From NCBI GenBank assembly GCA_910585685.1, contig CAJUEO010000007.1, positions 1 through 64,000 of the forward strand: a stretch of 64,000 nt of DNA, read 5' to 3'. Below the pieces are notes generated by a model. It was given only the letters and a program-made list of their open reading frames with translations. It did not search any database and was not told the origin of the DNA. The position numbers and the translations under genes were made by a program. Each line of letters starts with the position of its first letter. Position 1 is the first letter of the stretch. Positions 1-8,839 of the stretch are shown here, in pieces. This DNA is from an uncultured Christensenella sp. Its GTDB lineage: Bacteria; Bacillota; Clostridia; Christensenellales; Borkfalkiaceae.

Positions 1-51
1 TCTACCGAGGGATTTTAAGTCCCTTGCGTCTGCCTATTCCACCACACGAGC
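1..51 (-). tRNA. tRNA-Leu(UAA), 5' part, cut by the window edge
   Basis: On the minus strand the sequence begins with a GCTCGTG acceptor strand, then a typical leucine D-arm (GGTGGAATAGGCAGACGC), an anticodon stem GGGA/TCCC and the loop CTTAAAA. The anticodon is therefore TAA. The variable arm, T-arm and 3' end lie outside the window. The match to known tRNA-Leu(UAA) 5' halves is close. Confidence 0.9.
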
Positions 52-81
52 ATACCTCTACTTATGGTTAAAACAAAAATA

Positions 82-110
82 ATATTATCAAACGTTATAA
101 AAAAAGTCAA
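82..110 (-). promoter_or_regulatory. Vegetative promoter of tRNA-Leu
   Basis: Read on the minus strand, a TTGACT -35 box (105-110) and a TAATAT -10 box (82-87) are separated by 17 nt and lie about 30 nt upstream of the tRNA 5' end. Confidence 0.6.
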
Positions 111-335
111 GCGTTTTTTACTTAAATTACCCCTAATTGCCTTGATTAAAGCCTAACTTAACAATCTGTCATTTATATGATAAGCTATAAAAAAGAAGAA
201 ATATTTATGCCGAGACAATAACACAACTTTTTTATTTAAAACTGTGTAAATTTAATCATTAACTTTTTTGCTTTGCTAATCTAATATTTGATTCCGCACT
301 TTGGCAAACATGAAAGCCACTTTATCTAATACCTC

Positions 336-362
336 CCCCTGCCGCAAGCAAAACGGCAGGGG
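336..362. other. GC-rich hairpin in the sleB upstream region
   Basis: CCCCTGCCG and CGGCAGGGG form a perfect 9-bp stem in an otherwise AT-rich gap (52-498). A loose T-rich stretch follows on the plus strand. It may terminate an unseen small transcript or act as an attenuator; no gene was found between 111 and 335. Confidence 0.4.
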
Positions 363-404
363 ATTATTTTGTTTTAAAGCGCGCTTAAAATTCAAACCGA
401 TTGT

Positions 405-434
405 TGCATAACTTTTTTACTTTTATTCATAATA
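405..434 (+). promoter_or_regulatory. SigmaG/sigmaF-like promoter of sleB-ypeB
   Basis: TGCATA (405-410) and CATAATA (428-434) are separated by 17 nt. They match the forespore sigmaG/sigmaF pattern (TGNATA then CATANTA). The motif lies 65 nt upstream of sleB, a gene expressed in the forespore in model Bacillota. The assignment comes from the motif and the gene downstream. Confidence 0.5.
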
Positions 435-498
435 ATTGCAACGGCGGAGAATTCCGCAGGACATAACGCTCGCCGCATGGCGAAGCTAAGGAGGAAAA

Positions 499-1233
499 AT
501 GAAAAAAGCACTTAGAATAGGCGCGGTTACGCTTGCGGCTTCGGTAGCGTGCGCAACGGGCGTATTATTCAATTTAGGTCAAACAAACGAAAACGACTTT
601 GCTTTTGCGCCTTACGTTCAGACTGCCGTTTTAAAGCAGGGTGCGACGGGCGGCGAAGTCAAAGAGTTACAAAGAAGGCTCAAACAATGGGGTTACTACT
701 CGGGTTCGGTAGACGGCATCTACGGCAAGCAGACGGTTGAAGCGGTAAAGTATTTCCAACGCAAAAACGGTCTTACACCCGACGGCATTGCAGGTAAATC
801 GACGTTTGCCGCGCTGGGTATGAACGACTCGGTCAAGGCGCTTGAAAATAACGGCAATGCGCAGATAAACTCCAATTACACCAATTCCGACTTGTACCTT
901 TTGGCAAAATGTATCTACGCAGAAGCTCGCGGAGAAAGTTATACGGGTCAGGTAGCTGTCGGCGCGGTCATATTAAACCGCGTGGCGTCGTCAAAGTTCC
1001 CCAACTCCATATCGGGCGTCATTTACCAGAAGAACGCATTTACGGCTGTAACGGACGGACAGATAAACCTTTCCCCCGACAAGACGGCTATGAACGCGGC
1101 GCAGGACGCAATGAACGGTTGGGACCCCACTTACGGCTGCCTCTACTACTACAATCCGGCAGTTGCTACAAGCTCGTGGATTTTCAGCAGAAAGACGGTT
1201 ACGACAATAGGCAAACACATCTTTGCAATTTAG
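499..1233 (+). CDS. sleB: Spore cortex-lytic enzyme SleB (peptidoglycan hydrolase)
   Basis: The 244-residue protein has an N-terminal export signal (about 1-24), a peptidoglycan-binding type 1 domain (about 47-107, repeat core GGEVKELQRRL...GIYGKQT) and a C-terminal SleB/cell-wall hydrolase type 2 domain (about 130-244) with the AEARGE segment that holds the catalytic glutamate. SleB proteins are lytic transglycosylases that degrade cortex peptidoglycan during germination. The start follows AAGGAGG by a normal distance. ypeB lies 9 nt downstream, the classic pairing in which YpeB is needed for SleB stability or localisation. The upstream sigmaG-like promoter fits forespore expression. Confidence 0.92.
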   Translation: MKKALRIGAVTLAASVACATGVLFNLGQTNENDFAFAPYVQTAVLKQGATGGEVKELQRRLKQWGYYSGSVDGIYGKQTVEAVKYFQRKNGLTPDGIAGKSTFAALGMNDSVKALENNGNAQINSNYTNSDLYLLAKCIYAEARGESYTGQVAVGAVILNRVASSKFPNSISGVIYQKNAFTAVTDGQINLSPDKTAMNAAQDAMNGWDPTYGCLYYYNPAVATSSWIFSRKTVTTIGKHIFAI

Positions 1234-1242
1234 GAGGATTAA

Positions 1243-3156
1243 ATGAGTAAGAAAGAATTATCAAGCGGAACGCAGAAAGCGGAAAACCTTACACGCAAGA
1301 ATACTACGAAAAAGACTACGGCAAAGAAGAACGTGACCAAGTCCGCCTCTTCCACCGGCGCAAAGAAAACCACCCGTTCAAACGTAAGCAAAACCAACAA
1401 TACAAATAACAACGTCAAGACTTCCGGCAAGTCCAAGGCAAAGAGCGACAAGAAAATTGCAAAACAAAAAGCGATAAGCGCAAAAAAGGCGGCTCGCGAA
1501 CAGAAAAAAATTCAGGCAATGAAAATTCGCGCGGAGAAAAAGCAGAGAAGACTTGAAAAAAAGCTTGAAGCAAAACAAAAGAGGCTTGACAGAATAGAAG
1601 CTTCCAAGCAGGCGCGCGCAGAGCGCAAGGAAAAAAGACGCGAGCGCCGCGATATGCTCAAGCACGAAAGCAAGGAAGCGCGTATCGAGCGCAAGCAAGA
1701 AGAGCGCAGAGCAAGAGTCGAGGCGCACGTTGCCAAAAGAGAAGCTGCGCTTGCGGAAAAGCGCGCTAAACGCGAACACCGTTTGAAGGTGCGCGCTGAA
1801 AGACGCGCAGCTAAAAACGACAAGAGGCATGCTCCCGGCTTCGGTGGCTGGCTTGCAGCGGTTATTTCGCTTGGCGTTACTACTCTCGCACTCGGCACGA
1901 TGTTGACCTTCGGCTGGTTGAATATGAACGGTATGGAAGCGCAGATGAGCACTATGCACACCGAATCGGTTTACGAACTCAATTCCATAGTAGACAACCT
2001 CGACACAAACCTTGCCAAAGCTCGCATTTCCAACTCGCAGAACGAACAGGTCAAACTTCTCTCTCAGATTGCTATAGAGAGTGAAATGGCTGAAGTTATT
2101 TTAGAGCGTTTGCCCTTTGAAACCCAGCTTACCGAAAACCTCACTTCGTTTGTAAACAAGATGGGTGACAGCGCACAGAGTATGCTCTATTCGGTTGCTC
2201 GCGGAGAAACTCTTACCGACAGCCAGATCGCTACTATCGAGCATATGTACAGAACAAATCTCGAACTCAAAAAGATGATAAACGAGTTATGCGCAAACTG
2301 CACTGAAAAAGATATGATCAGCGCAATGAAGGGCAACACGGACTCCTTCGTTTACAGCTCCTTTGACAACATTCAGAACACTACAATAGAGACGCCAAAG
2401 GAAATTCACGACGGTCCCTTTGCCGAAAACATTGACAAAGTGACGGCTAAGAACCTTGAAGGTTTGGGAGAAATTACCGCATCTCGCGCAGAAGAGCTTG
2501 CAAGGGAATATTTCAACGACTATAAGCTCAACGACGTAAGATGCACGGGAGAAACCTCGGCAGAACAGCTCACTCTCTACAATATCGTTCTCACGACCGA
2601 CGACGGAGAAATGACGGCTCAGCTTTCCAAGCTCGGCGGCAAAGTAGTTGAATTCAACAGCTACAAGGACTGCAACGACAAAAACTTCTCGGTTGAAAGA
2701 TGTATTGATATTGCCGAAGATTTCCTTGAAGAACTCGGCTTTGACGATATGAAGGCTGTCTGGACAAGCGAAAACGGTTCGACCTGCAACCTCAACTTTG
2801 CTTACGAAGATGACGACGTAATTTTCTATTCCGACATCATCAAAGTAAAAGTTTGCGAAGAGCGCGGCATAGTTACCGGTATGGAAGGGCTCAGCTACGT
2901 TTTAAATCACATTGAACGCGAAGCTCCCTCCCCCACTATCTCCACAAGCGAAGCGCAGGAAAAACTTAACCAAAACTTCGAGGTTGAAACGTCAAGACTT
3001 TGCGTAATTCCCTCGAACGGAGAAGAAGTTTTCTGCTACGAGTTTATGGGAACTTACGACGGCTCGACCTACTATATCTACGTTGACGCAAAGACGGGTG
3101 AAGAAGTCGAAGTGTTTACCGTAATTGGTACGGCTCAGGGCAAAGCCCTTATGTAA
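1243..3156 (+). CDS. ypeB: YpeB-like germination protein with a long basic N-terminal extension
   Basis: The 637-residue protein pairs with sleB, 9 nt upstream, and has an AGGAGG ribosome site. Residues 1-197 are low-complexity and strongly basic: first K/T/N/S-rich, then about 120 residues of K/R/E/A likely to be helical. One membrane segment follows (about 201-226). The extracytoplasmic part (about 230-637) has the helical YpeB region and PepSY-like units near the C-terminus. Typical YpeB proteins are about 450 residues and have only a short head before the membrane segment, so the first 200 residues are an addition. The extension would face the forespore cytoplasm. Its role is unknown; binding to nucleic acid or to SleB is speculation. 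Confidence 0.85.
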   Translation: MSKKELSSGTQKAENLTRKNTTKKTTAKKNVTKSASSTGAKKTTRSNVSKTNNTNNNVKTSGKSKAKSDKKIAKQKAISAKKAAREQKKIQAMKIRAEKKQRRLEKKLEAKQKRLDRIEASKQARAERKEKRRERRDMLKHESKEARIERKQEERRARVEAHVAKREAALAEKRAKREHRLKVRAERRAAKNDKRHAPGFGGWLAAVISLGVTTLALGTMLTFGWLNMNGMEAQMSTMHTESVYELNSIVDNLDTNLAKARISNSQNEQVKLLSQIAIESEMAEVILERLPFETQLTENLTSFVNKMGDSAQSMLYSVARGETLTDSQIATIEHMYRTNLELKKMINELCANCTEKDMISAMKGNTDSFVYSSFDNIQNTTIETPKEIHDGPFAENIDKVTAKNLEGLGEITASRAEELAREYFNDYKLNDVRCTGETSAEQLTLYNIVLTTDDGEMTAQLSKLGGKVVEFNSYKDCNDKNFSVERCIDIAEDFLEELGFDDMKAVWTSENGSTCNLNFAYEDDDVIFYSDIIKVKVCEERGIVTGMEGLSYVLNHIEREAPSPTISTSEAQEKLNQNFEVETSRLCVIPSNGEEVFCYEFMGTYDGSTYYIYVDAKTGEEVEVFTVIGTAQGKALM

Positions 3157-3180
3157 CCCGATACAAACCTACTAATATAA

Positions 3181-3213
3181 AAACAGGCGCGGAAATTAAT
3201 TTCCGCGCCTGTT
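3181..3213. terminator. Bidirectional terminator between ypeB and parB
   Basis: AAACAGGCGCGGAAAT and its complement form a long near-perfect stem flanked by A and T runs. It sits between the convergent genes ypeB and parB and can serve both. Confidence 0.8.
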
Positions 3214-3223
3214 TTCATTTTAT

Positions 3224-4135
3224 TTACTGTTTATCGATTATATCGAGTATCTCCGCAATTCTGTCCAAATCGTCGCGAGAATAATAGTCGATATATATAC
3301 GTCCCTTCTTGTCATTGCCTATAAGGCTAACCTTCGTTCTGAATGCAAACCGCATTCTCTCCACAAGCTGTTTAAGCTCTATTGAAGCAAGGGCACGCTT
3401 TTTCTTTTTACGCTCTTCCAACACCTCGGGCGGAATATTGAACGCACGCACTTTCTTTTCAAGCTCTCTTACCGAGTATTGATTTTTGACGGTATCGCGC
3501 GCAAACGCAAGCTGGTCCTCCGCTGCCATAGGTACTATTGCGCGAGCATGTCCTGCGGAAAGTTTACCTTCGGAAACGAGCTCGATTACTTCGGGACAGA
3601 GATTTAAAAGCCTCAATGTGTTTGCAACGGCAGGTCTGGACTTGCCTATTCTCTCGGCAAGCTCGTCCTGCGTGAGCTTATAATCGACCATCAACTGCTT
3701 CATTGCCGTTGCCGCCTCAATGGGGTTTAAATCCTCCCTCTGCAAGTTTTCGATAAGCGAAATTTCTTTTATTTCCCTTGCAGTATATTTTCTTATTACA
3801 ACGGGTATCGAGGTTACGCCTGCAAGCTTACAGGCACGGTATCTCCTCTCTCCGGCAATAATCATATACGAGCCGTCACCCTCGTCGTTTACGACGATAG
3901 GCATTATGACGCCGTGCTTTTTAATCGAGTCGGAAAGCTCCTTTAACGCCTGTTCGTCAAAGTTCTTACGCGGCTGATTGGGGTTGGGGTGGATTTTTAT
4001 AAGCTCCATATCCTCGGCATTTTTGCGTTCTTCCTCGGTATAATCGAACGCACTGCGGTGTTCGTAGACGCGTTCAAACGCTGCGTCCGTATCTTCAAAC
4101 AGCGATTCTATGCCTCTTCCTAATCCTTTTGCCAT
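3224..4135 (-). CDS. parB: ParB/Spo0J chromosome partition protein (CTPase, parS binding)
   Basis: The 303-residue protein starts with the conserved MAKGLGRGIESLF head. The ParB N-terminal CTP-binding domain (about 43-133) holds GERRYR (95-100) and ENLQR (129-133). A helix-turn-helix region (about 155-176) binds parS, and the C-terminal region is the dimerisation domain. ParB loads at parS, spreads as a clamp and recruits SMC. parA lies 19 nt upstream on the same strand, and three parS-like sites lie within about 3.2 kb. Family and context agree fully. Confidence 0.96.
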   Translation of the reverse strand: MAKGLGRGIESLFEDTDAAFERVYEHRSAFDYTEEERKNAEDMELIKIHPNPNQPRKNFDEQALKELSDSIKKHGVIMPIVVNDEGDGSYMIIAGERRYRACKLAGVTSIPVVIRKYTAREIKEISLIENLQREDLNPIEAATAMKQLMVDYKLTQDELAERIGKSRPAVANTLRLLNLCPEVIELVSEGKLSAGHARAIVPMAAEDQLAFARDTVKNQYSVRELEKKVRAFNIPPEVLEERKKKKRALASIELKQLVERMRFAFRTKVSLIGNDKKGRIYIDYYSRDDLDRIAEILDIIDKQ

Positions 4136-4154
4136 ACCTTACCTCTCTTTTTCC

Positions 4155-4916
4155 TTATTGTCTGGACAAAAATTCTTCTGTCAATGCCTTGTACGCTCTT
4201 GCGCCCATACACTTCGGGTCATGTAACAAAATAGGCACGCCGTGGCTGGGTGCTTCCGCAAGCCTTATATTGCGCGGAATAATAATTTCGTACAGTTTCT
4301 TTTTGAAAAATTTCTTAATCTCGGCGGTAATCTGTCTTGCAATCAACGCCCTGCCGTCGTACATAGTGATAACGACCCCCTCTATCTGCAGTTGGGGGTT
4401 TAAATGCTGTTTAACCATTGCAATGGTATTCATAAGCTGGCTTACGCCCTCTAAGGCGTAATACTCGCTCTGCAACGGAATAATTATCGAGTCGGATGCT
4501 ACCCAGGCGTTAATAGTCAAAAGCCCGAGCGACGGCGGACAGTCTATAAATATGTAGTCGTAATCGTTTTTTATCTTGTCCAACGCGTTTTTTAAAATCC
4601 GCTCTCTGTTCTTCTTATACACGAGGTCGACTTCCGCTCCCGACAAATCGACGTTTGCCGGGAGAATGTCCAACAGCTTAACCTGCGTAGGTAAAACGTT
4701 TGTAGACACCAAATCGTCATCGATAAGCACATTATAAACCGATTTTTTGAGAGCGCTTTTGGAAAATCCAAGTCCCGTAGTGGCATTACCCTGCGAATCT
4801 ATATCCACAAGCAGCACTCTTTTGCCAAAATCGGCACAATATGCAGCCATATTTATTGCGGTCGTCGTCTTGCCGACTCCGCCTTTTTTATTGGTAAATG
4901 ATATTATCTTACCCAT
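4155..4916 (-). CDS. parA: ParA/Soj chromosome partition ATPase
   Basis: The 253-residue protein has the deviant Walker A motif KKGGVGKTT near residue 10, the DIDSQGNATTGLG segment and FIDCPPSLGLLT, all diagnostic of ParA/Soj. It binds DNA as an ATP dimer, is stimulated by ParB and in Bacillus also controls DnaA. It is the first gene of the parA-parB pair. A degenerate parS-like site lies 22 nt upstream of its start. Confidence 0.96.
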   Translation of the reverse strand: MGKIISFTNKKGGVGKTTTAINMAAYCADFGKRVLLVDIDSQGNATTGLGFSKSALKKSVYNVLIDDDLVSTNVLPTQVKLLDILPANVDLSGAEVDLVYKKNRERILKNALDKIKNDYDYIFIDCPPSLGLLTINAWVASDSIIIPLQSEYYALEGVSQLMNTIAMVKQHLNPQLQIEGVVITMYDGRALIARQITAEIKKFFKKKLYEIIIPRNIRLAEAPSHGVPILLHDPKCMGARAYKALTEEFLSRQ

Positions 4917-4937
4917 ACTACCCTGCTTTTTTCATAA

Positions 4938-4953
4938 AGTTTCACGGGAAACA
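4938..4953. promoter_or_regulatory. parS-like site 1 (degenerate)
   Basis: AGTTTCACGGGAAACA differs at two positions from the Bacillus parS consensus TGTTTCACGTGAAACA. It lies between parA and ftsH. Confidence 0.55.
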
Positions 4954-4987
4954 TCTAAACTTAAGTATTTCCGTCAATCAATTCAAA

Positions 4988-7030
4988 CTACGAATTTTCA
5001 CCGTTATCGGGTGTTTCACTCTCATTGCCCGAAAATCTTTTAAAGGGATTTTCGGCATGATTCTTTTCGTTGTCGTCCAGATATTTGATAACTTCTTCGT
5101 AGGACTTGCCGTCCATAAGCATATCCACCTCGTCGGTGTAAATGGTTTCGCGTTCCAAAAGCACCCTTGCCATATTGTCGAGAATGGATCTGTTTTCGGT
5201 CAAAAGCTTTCTTGCACGTTCGTGCTGGGTATTAATTATGTCGCGTACTTCGTCGTCAATGAGCTTAGCCGTTTCGTCCGAATAAGCGTTCTGGGTTGCC
5301 ATATCTCTGCCGATAAACATAGGCTGCGAATCGTCGCTGTAACATACAAGTCCCAGTTTATCACTCATACCAAGCTCCGAAACCATCGATCTCGCAAACT
5401 TAGTTGCTTGCTTAATATCCATGGACGCACCGGAAGAAATATCCTTAATTACAAGCTCTTCGGCTACGCGTCCGCCAAGGCTCATACAAATTTGGTCAAG
5501 CATAAAGTTCCTTGAATATGTCTGTCTGTCGGCTTCGGGCCGCATCATTGTATATCCGCCGGCACTTCCGCGAGGGATTATAGTTACTTCGTGAACGGGG
5601 TCGCAGTTTTTGCAAAGCTTTGCCAAAATCGCATGGCCGGCTTCATGAAAAGCCGTAAGCCGCTTTTCGGGCTCGGTTACAAGTTTGCTTTTCTTTGCAG
5701 GGCCCATTTCCACCTTATCGATACTTTCAAAAAGTTCGGCGTTGGTAATAAACTTTTTATCCGCACGGGCAGCGAGAATAGCCGCCTCGTTCAAAACGTT
5801 TGCAAGATCCGCACCCGAAAATCCTGCCGTAAGACGGGCAACAGTCTTAAAATTGACGTCGGGAGCAAGCGGTTTATTGCGCGCGTGTACCTTTAATATC
5901 TGTTCTCTGCCTCTGACGTCGGGAAGATGAACAAAAACCTGTCTGTCGAAACGTCCGGGGCGGGTCAACGCCGGGTCGAGAATGTCAGAACGGTTTGTTG
6001 CCGCCATAACTATAACTCCGTCGTTTGACTCGAAACCGTCCATCTGTACAAGTATCTGGTTTAACGTCTGTTCGCGTTCATCGTTGCCGCCGCCCAATCC
6101 GGCGCCACGGTGACGACCAACCGCGTCTATTTCATCTATAAATATAATGCAGGGCTGGTTTTTCTTTGCCATTTCAAATAAGTCGCGCACACGCGAAGCA
6201 CCCACGCCCACATACATTTCCACGAAATCCGAACCAGAAACGGAAAAGAAAGGTACGCCTGCCTCTCCGGCAACAGCTTTGGCAAACAATGTTTTACCCG
6301 TTCCCGGAGGACCGATCAATAATACGCCCTTGGGGATACGCGCTCCCAAATCGGAGAATTTTTTAGGTTGGCGCAGGAACTCGACAATCTCGGCAAGCTC
6401 GACTTTTTCTTCCTCCGCACCCGCAACGTCGTCAAAACGCACCTTTATATTTGTTGTCACGCGAGCCTTTGTCTTTGCAAAGCTCGTCATCTTGCTTCCG
6501 CCGCCCATCGACGAGCGGATAATCAAAAAGAATACTACGCACACTGCAACCAGCGACAAAACACTGAATGCGGTAGACATCCAATTGCCCGAATTGGGGT
6601 TAGACATATCTACGTCAACGCCGTATGCCGACCATATTTCGAGATATTCTCTGCCTTCTGCCGAGTGCAGCGTAGGTCCATAGCAGTAGTACGCACGCAC
6701 CAATCTGTCGCGCTCGACGTCATAAGTATATCCCGTAAACTGATAGGCGTCTACTTCAACTTTCCAAATTGCAACCACGGGCTTGTCGTCGCTGTTATAG
6801 ACTTTTCCGTCCAATACATGCAACCCGACTTTATCCAGCTCTTCGGCAGTTACGTTTTCTTTTACAGTACCGTCCTTGTTTACATACTGTGCGTTCTCGA
6901 CATAGCTGTTAAATTGCGAAGTTGTAATCTTTGCGCCACCGCTCAAATTCATAGTAATCATAATTACTGCAAATGCGGCAATCAACAAAAATACAATCGT
7001 TCCGAGTATAATTTTACCTTTTTTACTCAA
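4988..7030 (-). CDS. ftsH: ATP-dependent zinc metalloprotease FtsH
   Basis: The 680-residue protein has two N-terminal membrane segments (about 8-28 and 155-172) enclosing an extracytoplasmic domain of about 125 residues. The AAA domain has Walker A GPPGTGKT (240-247) and Walker B IIFIDEID, and the M41 peptidase domain has the HEAGH zinc motif near residue 465. FtsH degrades misfolded membrane proteins and regulators, including ones that affect sporulation. It is transcribed away from the origin. The C-terminal tail after the peptidase domain is acidic and polar, as is usual. Confidence 0.97.
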   Translation of the reverse strand: MSKKGKIILGTIVFLLIAAFAVIMITMNLSGGAKITTSQFNSYVENAQYVNKDGTVKENVTAEELDKVGLHVLDGKVYNSDDKPVVAIWKVEVDAYQFTGYTYDVERDRLVRAYYCYGPTLHSAEGREYLEIWSAYGVDVDMSNPNSGNWMSTAFSVLSLVAVCVVFFLIIRSSMGGGSKMTSFAKTKARVTTNIKVRFDDVAGAEEEKVELAEIVEFLRQPKKFSDLGARIPKGVLLIGPPGTGKTLFAKAVAGEAGVPFFSVSGSDFVEMYVGVGASRVRDLFEMAKKNQPCIIFIDEIDAVGRHRGAGLGGGNDEREQTLNQILVQMDGFESNDGVIVMAATNRSDILDPALTRPGRFDRQVFVHLPDVRGREQILKVHARNKPLAPDVNFKTVARLTAGFSGADLANVLNEAAILAARADKKFITNAELFESIDKVEMGPAKKSKLVTEPEKRLTAFHEAGHAILAKLCKNCDPVHEVTIIPRGSAGGYTMMRPEADRQTYSRNFMLDQICMSLGGRVAEELVIKDISSGASMDIKQATKFARSMVSELGMSDKLGLVCYSDDSQPMFIGRDMATQNAYSDETAKLIDDEVRDIINTQHERARKLLTENRSILDNMARVLLERETIYTDEVDMLMDGKSYEEVIKYLDDNEKNHAENPFKRFSGNESETPDNGENS

Positions 7031-7272
7031 AATAATCTCCTTGTGTTACCTTATAATATAACTATATAATATACGTCTGATATTAATTTTAACATATACT
7101 TTCAAACATTTCAACTATTTAAAAAAAGAAGTTTTGATTTTTGGAAAATTTTATCTGTTTTTCACAGGGTTTTTGATTGTTTTTAACCGTTTAACAAATT
7201 AAAGTTTTAATAAAAATCTGCCTCAATCGAGCTAAAAATATTAATGCGCCCCGTGTAATTTATCTTAAAAAA

Positions 7273-7288
7273 TGTTTCATATGAAACA
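7273..7288. promoter_or_regulatory. parS-like site 2
   Basis: TGTTTCATATGAAACA is a perfect palindrome that keeps the TGTTTC/GAAACA arms of parS and differs only in the central CG/TA step. Confidence 0.65.
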
Positions 7289-7315
7289 TTCACCCAAATT
7301 TTTTTACATTAATAC

Positions 7316-7331
7316 TGTTTCACGTGAAACG
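7316..7331. promoter_or_regulatory. parS site 3 (near-consensus)
   Basis: TGTTTCACGTGAAACG matches the 16-bp Bacillus parS at 15 of 16 positions. It lies next to the DnaA-box cluster and 28 nt from parS-like site 2. Confidence 0.85.
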
Positions 7332-7354
7332 TGGAACGCTTAATTTTCAACTGT

Positions 7355-7573
7355 TGTGGATAAATGTTGATAACTTTTGGATTCTGTGGATAAAATTAAG
7401 CAATTTTGCTGATTTATTAAAAATCATTGTGGACAAATATCCGAGGTTTTTTTCAAAATTTTCCGAAAACCATTCAATTACCCTTAGTATTTGCTATTTC
7501 AGTGGATAAAATGTGATATTTATATCACTTTGCCCCTTATCTTATTGTGGATAAAATGTTAAATTGTGGATAA
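7355..7573 (+). other. oriC: Probable oriC: cluster of six DnaA-box-like sites
   Basis: TGTGGATAA occurs at 7355-7363, 7385-7393, 7546-7554 and 7565-7573. One-mismatch forms are TGTGGACAA at 7428-7436 and AGTGGATAA at 7501-7509. All six have the same orientation (the complement of TTATCCACA). AT-rich stretches lie on both sides (7080-7260 and 7630-7720). Transcription diverges here (ftsH left, yyaC right), parA/parB and parS are adjacent, and dnaN is 2.3 kb to the right. No protein-coding gene is supported in 7031-7748. Confidence 0.8.
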
Positions 7574-7748
7574 AGTTGTGCAAATCTTCATCAAAATGAA
7601 CTTCTTTTACGGGTGCAATAAAGCTTCGCGCTATTGATAGATTAAGGCGCAAAACGTTTTAAAGGCTTATAAAAAATAAAATTAACTAAATTGCGGCGTT
7701 TTGATTATAATTTACAGACGGGGCGTCAATAACTTACCCGAGGTTTTT

Positions 7749-8330
7749 ATGGACTATTCGTTTAATTTATATAATGCGCTTGCACCCGAAGGAATTTGTC
7801 TGGCGCTCAAAAAGATGCTTGCAGCAAACAATGCCAATCCCGTCATTCTCTGTATAGGGAGCGATTTGTCGGTCGGGGACAGTTTGGGTCCTGTTACGGG
7901 AACCAAGCTTAAAGAAAAATTGAAAAATTTAAATTGTTACATCTACGGCACGCTTGCAAAGCCGATAACCGCCCATGAAGTCAAGTACATGAACGAGTTT
8001 TTAAGGCAGACCCACCCGTCAAGCCCAATAATAGCCGTCGACGCTGCCGTCGGACTTGCAGGAGATATAGGACTTATCAGGCTTGCCAAGGGCGCAATCA
8101 AGCCGGGTAGCGGAGCAAACAAGAAGCTTGCAAAGGTCGGAGATATATCCGTAATGGGAATCGTAGCCGAACACTCGGTATTCAATTATTCTCTTTTTTC
8201 GGCAACGAGACTCAATATAATTTATAAAATGGCGGAAATAATTTCAGAGGGAATTTGTTCGTACATCTTAGAAAATATCAACTCGCGCATTCAAAACGTA
8301 GATACGGGCAATTTTAAAATAGTAGGATAA
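7749..8330 (+). CDS. yyaC: YyaC family spore protease-like protein (DUF1256)
   Basis: The chosen start, ATG at 7749, follows GAGG by a few bases; an upstream in-frame ATG at 7701 has no ribosome site. The product is 193 residues. The segment CIGSDLSVGDSLGPVTG and later DAAVGLAGDIG and KPGSGANKKL are typical of the YyaC/DUF1256 family. This family is related in fold to hydrogenase-maturation and spore (GPR-like) proteases and is sporulation-associated. In Bacillus subtilis yyaC is also close to soj-spo0J and the origin. The substrate is unknown. A strong terminator follows the stop. Confidence 0.85.
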   Translation: MDYSFNLYNALAPEGICLALKKMLAANNANPVILCIGSDLSVGDSLGPVTGTKLKEKLKNLNCYIYGTLAKPITAHEVKYMNEFLRQTHPSSPIIAVDAAVGLAGDIGLIRLAKGAIKPGSGANKKLAKVGDISVMGIVAEHSVFNYSLFSATRLNIIYKMAEIISEGICSYILENINSRIQNVDTGNFKIVG

Positions 8331-8365
8331 AAGAGAGGAAGCTAAAAAACTTCCTCTCTTTTTTA
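8331..8365 (+). terminator. Terminator after yyaC
   Basis: AAGAGAGGAAG pairs with CTTCCTCTCTT and is followed by a T run. It may also act on the convergent gene that ends at 8376. Confidence 0.8.
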
Positions 8366-8375
8366 ATTACTTCAA

Positions 8376-8825
8376 TCAATATAAAATTATTTCTTTGCCC
8401 TGCGATTTGGCGTAATTTACAGTGTAGTATGTTCCGCCGCAGCTTCTCAAAAGATAGCAAAATATTATGTCGCTGTTGTCGACCATATATCTGTTGCGCT
8501 CCTGCATGCAGCCGTCGTAATATCGGGGCGCTATAACTGTTACTTCGTCCGCGCCGTCCTTGACCCGTCGATAAAGCAGCTTGTCCGTTTCGGAAAAATA
8601 CTTGTCCTGAAAGGGACAGGGCACGCAGGCTATAAGCTTTATCGGGTATTGTTTTTTAAGCTCTAAAACGCAGTTGCCGCAGACAAGGTCAAACCCCTTT
8701 GCCATACCGCAATAAAACTTATCTACGCCGCGCCCGATAAGCTTTAATATGTAATTTTCGACAATCTGTTCGTCAAAGTTTTTTTCAAGCACTCTATGCC
8801 CGGTAAAGGCACAATTCAAACTCAT
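8376..8825 (-). CDS. SLOG-family protein (DUF1273/YpsA-like)
   Basis: The 149-residue protein begins MSLNCAFTGHR and contains YCGMAKGFDLVCG, QERNRYMVDNSD and SCGGTYYTVNYA, the nucleotide-binding pattern of the SLOG superfamily seen in YpsA/DUF1273 proteins. SLOG domains bind nucleotide-derived ligands; no reaction can be assigned. It lies 14 nt downstream of rsmG on the same strand, so the two are probably co-transcribed. It occupies part of the space between the two DnaA-box groups where dnaA would normally be expected. Confidence 0.75.
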   Translation of the reverse strand: MSLNCAFTGHRVLEKNFDEQIVENYILKLIGRGVDKFYCGMAKGFDLVCGNCVLELKKQYPIKLIACVPCPFQDKYFSETDKLLYRRVKDGADEVTVIAPRYYDGCMQERNRYMVDNSDIIFCYLLRSCGGTYYTVNYAKSQGKEIILY

Positions 8826-8839
8826 TTCATACCTCTAAA

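Noticed and set aside
6368..7069. 233-residue open frame opposite ftsH
   Set aside because: It mirrors the ftsH coding sequence, and its residues have no domain pattern.
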